NCBI GenBank assembly: GCA_022561775.1
Contig: JADFQO010000004.1
Span: 1 to 64,000, forward strand
DNA: 64,000 nucleotides
Direction of reading: 5' to 3'
DNA from: Myxococcales bacterium
GTDB lineage: Bacteria; Myxococcota_A; UBA9160; SMWR01
Shown here: one piece after another, positions 61,648-64,000 of the stretch
Position numbering within the stretch: position 1 is the first letter of the stretch
Layout: the number at the start of each line of letters is the position of its first letter
Made by a program: the position numbers and the translations under genes
Notes under the pieces: model-generated
Told to the model about the DNA's origin: nothing
Databases searched by the model: none
The model's input: only the letters and a program-made list of their open reading frames with translations

Positions 61648-62623
61648 CCGGAATCACAGCGCTGGCGGCGGCCAGGTGTTCGTCAAGTTGATCGACCCGG
61701 GTCACGCCCACCAGGGTCGATCCCACGAAATCTCGCGTGAGCGTCCATGCAATGCTGAAAGTCACGAGCGACACCCCGCAGTCGGCCGCCAACGCCGAAA
61801 GCCGTTCGGTAGCCGCGAGAGTCCGTTCGTTGATGAAGCGCTTCGTCATCTTCTGGGTGCGCGGATTGTAGTCGCGGTAGTAGGAGAAGCGGCTGTCGGC
61901 CGGCCACGCTCCGCCCTGGTATTTGCCGGACAAGACTCCGCCGGCAATCGGACTATAGGGCAACAGGCTGATCTTTTCGCGCCTGCACGCGTCGGCCAGC
62001 TCGTCCTCGAAACGCCGTGAGAGCAGGCTGAAATTGTTCTGGATCGTCTGATAACGCACCGTTCCGTGGCGATCCGCGGTCCACAGGTTCTTCATCAACC
62101 CGTAGGTGTTTTCGTTGCTGCAGCCGACGGCGCGAACCTTCCCCTCCTCGACGAGCCGGTCGAGCGCCTCGAGCGTGTCCTCGATGGGCGTCTCGGGATC
62201 GGGCCAGTGGGTCTGGTAGAGGTCAATATAGTCGGTCTGGAGCCGGCGCAGGCTGTCCTCGACGGCCCGGGTGATGTTGCGACGATCCAGAGCGGTCCCG
62301 CCCGAGCGCACGGGCACCTGGAACCACCCCCCACTCGGACCCGCGACCTTCGTCGCGACCACGACGGAGTCGCGCGGACGGCCGGACAACCAGCGACCGC
62401 AGATCTCCTCGCTCACGCCCGCCCATTTGGGCTCGGGGGGAACCGGGTAGATCTCGGCGACATCGATGAAATCCACGCCCGCGTCAAAGGCCTTGTCGAG
62501 CGTTTTTCTGGCAGTGGCCTCGTCGACCGTGCTGCCGAAGGTCATCGTGCCGAGCCCGATCTCCGAAACCGAGATTCCGCTGCGACCGAGCCAGCGCCGC
62601 TTCACGTCTTCAGGCCTTGGCAC
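61589..62623 (-). CDS. Aldo/keto reductase
   Basis: 344 residues. Barrel signatures: EIGLGTMTFGSTVDEATARK, FIDVAEIYPVPPEP (catalytic Asp and Tyr), VVVATKVAGPSGG (catalytic Lys), DYIDLYQTHWPDPETPIEDT (catalytic His) and GCSNENTYGLMK. It belongs to the Tas/YajO-like group. Known role: NADPH-dependent reduction of aldehydes or ketones. The start overlaps the GST gene by 14 nt. Confidence 0.93.
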   Translation of the reverse strand: MPRPEDVKRRWLGRSGISVSEIGLGTMTFGSTVDEATARKTLDKAFDAGVDFIDVAEIYPVPPEPKWAGVSEEICGRWLSGRPRDSVVVATKVAGPSGGWFQVPVRSGGTALDRRNITRAVEDSLRRLQTDYIDLYQTHWPDPETPIEDTLEALDRLVEEGKVRAVGCSNENTYGLMKNLWTADRHGTVRYQTIQNNFSLLSRRFEDELADACRREKISLLPYSPIAGGVLSGKYQGGAWPADSRFSYYRDYNPRTQKMTKRFINERTLAATERLSALAADCGVSLVTFSIAWTLTRDFVGSTLVGVTRVDQLDEHLAAASAVIPDDALAACDDIWKEIRYPME

Positions 62624-63218
62624 TGGGCCGAGAGGAAACTTCCCCGTACCAGCGAGTGAGATTCTTGTGCTCGGGATCGATGCGGATGTCCGACACCCGA
62701 CCGAAGTCGACTCCGATCAGAAGGGTGATATCCGCGATCGTGTAGCGGTCTCCGGCGACGAATGGCCGATCGGTCAATTCGCCGTCGAGCCACGCCAGTT
62801 GCTGGATCGCTCGTTTCTTGCAAACGGCGCCGTACTCGGGCACCTGGGAAATCCGACCCTTGAAGAAATCGTGCGTGTTGCGGAACGCCTCCATGATTGG
62901 AAACGCCACCTGGAATTCGACCCGACGCAGCCACATCTCGACAATCGCCCGATCTCTCGCGTCGGTTCCCATCAAGGGCGGATCGGGTTTCGTCTCCTCG
63001 AAGTAGCGACAGATCGCTGTCGATTCCGCGATGATCGCTCCGTCGTCGAGTTCGAGGATCGGAACGCCACCGAGTGGATTCTTGGCCAGAAAGGCGGGGT
63101 GGCGATTCTCGGATTTGACGATGTTGACATCGACGCTGGGTACTTCGATGCCCTTCTCGGCCAGAAAAATCCGGACGCGGCGCGGGTTGGGTGCAACGGC
63201 GCTGTCGTATAATTTCAT
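62610..63218 (-). CDS. Glutathione S-transferase
   Basis: 202 residues. The N-terminal thioredoxin fold has KLYDSAVAPNPRRVRIFLAE (Ser/Asn-type active site), the cis-Pro GGVPILELDDGAIIAEST and the ES pair that binds glutathione. The helical C-terminus carries VAGDRYTIADITLLIGVDF with the conserved N-capping Asp. Known role: conjugation or reduction with glutathione. It overlaps the aldo/keto reductase, suggesting joint detoxification of electrophiles. Confidence 0.92.
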   Translation of the reverse strand: MKLYDSAVAPNPRRVRIFLAEKGIEVPSVDVNIVKSENRHPAFLAKNPLGGVPILELDDGAIIAESTAICRYFEETKPDPPLMGTDARDRAIVEMWLRRVEFQVAFPIMEAFRNTHDFFKGRISQVPEYGAVCKKRAIQQLAWLDGELTDRPFVAGDRYTIADITLLIGVDFGRVSDIRIDPEHKNLTRWYGEVSSRPSAKA

Positions 63219-63238
63219 GGGGGGCCTCGAAAGCCGAG

Positions 63239-64000
63239 TCAGCTCAGCTCGTTTTCGAGTGTATCGGCGCGTACGGGCAGGCGCACGCCAAATACGCTGC
63301 CCCGTCCCGGTTTGGAATCGATCGTGATCTCCCCGCCGTGCTTGCGCACGATCTCGTGGGCGATTCCCAACCCGAGCCCGGTCCCCTCACCGACGGGTTT
63401 GGTGGTGAAAAAGGGATCGAAGATGCGATCGATCAGATCCGCCTCAATGCCGCAACCATCGTCCTCGATCCACACCATGACACTCCGGTTCTGCGCCTCG
63501 GTTCGCACCCGGATTGTCCCGCGATTGGCGATCGCCTGGCTGGCGTTGAGAATCAGATTGAGGAACACCTGCTGCAACTCCTGCGGAACGCAGGCAATCA
63601 GTGGAAGCAGGCCGTAATCCTTCTCGACGACGGCCGCCACTCTCAACTGTGGCGCTGCCATGCGCAGGACACCGTCGAGCAACTCGTTCAGGTCCGCCAT
63701 GCTGCGCTCGCCGCGGCCCGCGTGGGCGAGGCCCTTGACGTCGCGCACGATCGCAGAAGCGCGGTCGACGCCCTCGAGCGATTCGTCGATCATCTCGGCG
63801 CCCTCGGCGATCAATTCGTCGCATGAGCCCGACGCCCCGCTCTTCTCCAGTTCGCTTCCCAAGGACTCCCAGTGTTGTCGCAAGAGGCTCAGGTTGGCGC
63901 GCACGTAGGCGAGGGGATTGTTGATCTCATGGGCAATTCCCGCCGCGAGTTCTCCGACAGCGGCAAGCCGGCCCGAAATCAACAGGCGACCTCGCAGGGC
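63239..64000 (-). CDS. Histidine kinase, C-terminal part (runs off right edge)
   Basis: The complement frame is open to the window edge (about 253 codons seen). HisKA box AAGIAHEINNPLAYVRANLS with the phospho-His, N-box VFLNLILNASQAI, G1 IEDDGCGIEAD, F-box FDPFFTTKP and G2 GTGLGLGIAHEIVRKHGGEI are complete, as is PGRGSVFGVRLP. The dimerisation helix has a long insertion (about 60 residues) between the H-box and N-box, as in the NtrB/ZraS-like group. The N-terminal sensor lies outside. It ends 20 nt upstream of the GST gene. Confidence 0.9.
   Translation of the reverse strand, partial: ALRGRLLISGRLAAVGELAAGIAHEINNPLAYVRANLSLLRQHWESLGSELEKSGASGSCDELIAEGAEMIDESLEGVDRASAIVRDVKGLAHAGRGERSMADLNELLDGVLRMAAPQLRVAAVVEKDYGLLPLIACVPQELQQVFLNLILNASQAIANRGTIRVRTEAQNRSVMVWIEDDGCGIEADLIDRIFDPFFTTKPVGEGTGLGLGIAHEIVRKHGGEITIDSKPGRGSVFGVRLPVRADTLENELS

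Noticed and set aside
1-64000. tRNA, rRNA, CRISPR, transposase or phage genes
   Set aside because: None were recognised on either strand when reading through; the repeats found are local and lack associated mobile genes.

Overview
The window is GC-rich DNA from a Gram-negative bacterium. It encodes outer-membrane barrels (FadL, OprD), a Pqi/MCE lipid-transport operon, many lipoproteins, a periplasmic fatty-acid cis/trans isomerase and a periplasmic multiheme cytochrome. Gene content (DUF4410/DUF3313 lipoproteins, a receptor Ser/Thr kinase, N-methyl-group catabolism through flavoproteins) fits an aerobic, probably uncultured delta- or gammaproteobacterium. That placement is inference. No rRNA, tRNA, CRISPR array, transposase or phage gene was seen.

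Layout. 1-4.2 kb: 5' part of cti (leftward), a decayed secreted-protein gene, a lipoprotein lipase/esterase and two doubtful mini-ORFs. 4.2-7.8 kb: pqiA-pqiA-pqiB-pqiC operon. 7.9-12.4 kb: DUF4410 and DUF3313 lipoproteins, an exported protein of unknown function, a FadL porin and a truncated AsmA-like gene. 12.5-20.3 kb: octaheme cytochrome with TPRs, HAD phosphatase, outer-membrane protein, type I sulfatase and MBL-fold hydrolase. 20.4-25.8 kb: a tightly overlapping operon with a large membrane protein, LolD-like ATPase, FtsX-like permease, ZnuA-like metal-binding protein and DUF4410 lipoprotein. 26-27.8 kb: AspT/YidE-type antiporter. 28.4-35.2 kb: a compact four-gene operon with an exported protein built of about eight ~38-residue repeats, a two-TM receptor Ser/Thr kinase, an ATP/ADP-translocase-like membrane protein with a long soluble tail, and an OprD porin. 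35.3-36.8 kb: DUF3313 genes, one broken. 37-40.6 kb: a pentameric ligand-gated ion channel split by a 7-bp tandem duplication, an amino-acid-type binding lipoprotein and an M48 protease. 40.7-46.9 kb: EttA, an orphan HATPase, two methyltransferases, a glycosyltransferase and a beta-hydroxyacid dehydrogenase. 46.9-53.5 kb: a leftward gntR-etfA-dgcB-etfB-dgcA-type N-demethylation operon. 53.6-60.4 kb: a C-terminal MttB fragment, a 68-bp hairpin repeat array, a NucS-like protein, a BtuF-like protein, two phytoene-desaturase-like FAD enzymes and a GcvT-family protein. 60.8-64 kb: gluzincin peptidase, aldo/keto reductase, GST and a histidine kinase running off the edge.

Functional reading. Three modules stand out as poorly described: (i) the repeat protein/receptor kinase/NTT-like/OprD operon, which looks like an envelope sensing and uptake unit; (ii) the split pLGIC beside a solute-binding lipoprotein; (iii) the hybrid metal-type ABC operon that pairs a ZnuA-like protein with an FtsX-like permease. 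The 46.9-60.4 kb block looks dedicated to oxidation of methylated amines or betaines: flavin demethylase, ETF, Fe-S quinone reductase, tetrahydrofolate-type aminomethyltransferase, a relic corrinoid methyltransferase and a cobalamin-binding protein. Gene decay is visible at several places: a deletion-scar copy of a DUF3313 locus, a truncated DUF3313 gene, and AsmA and MttB fragments.
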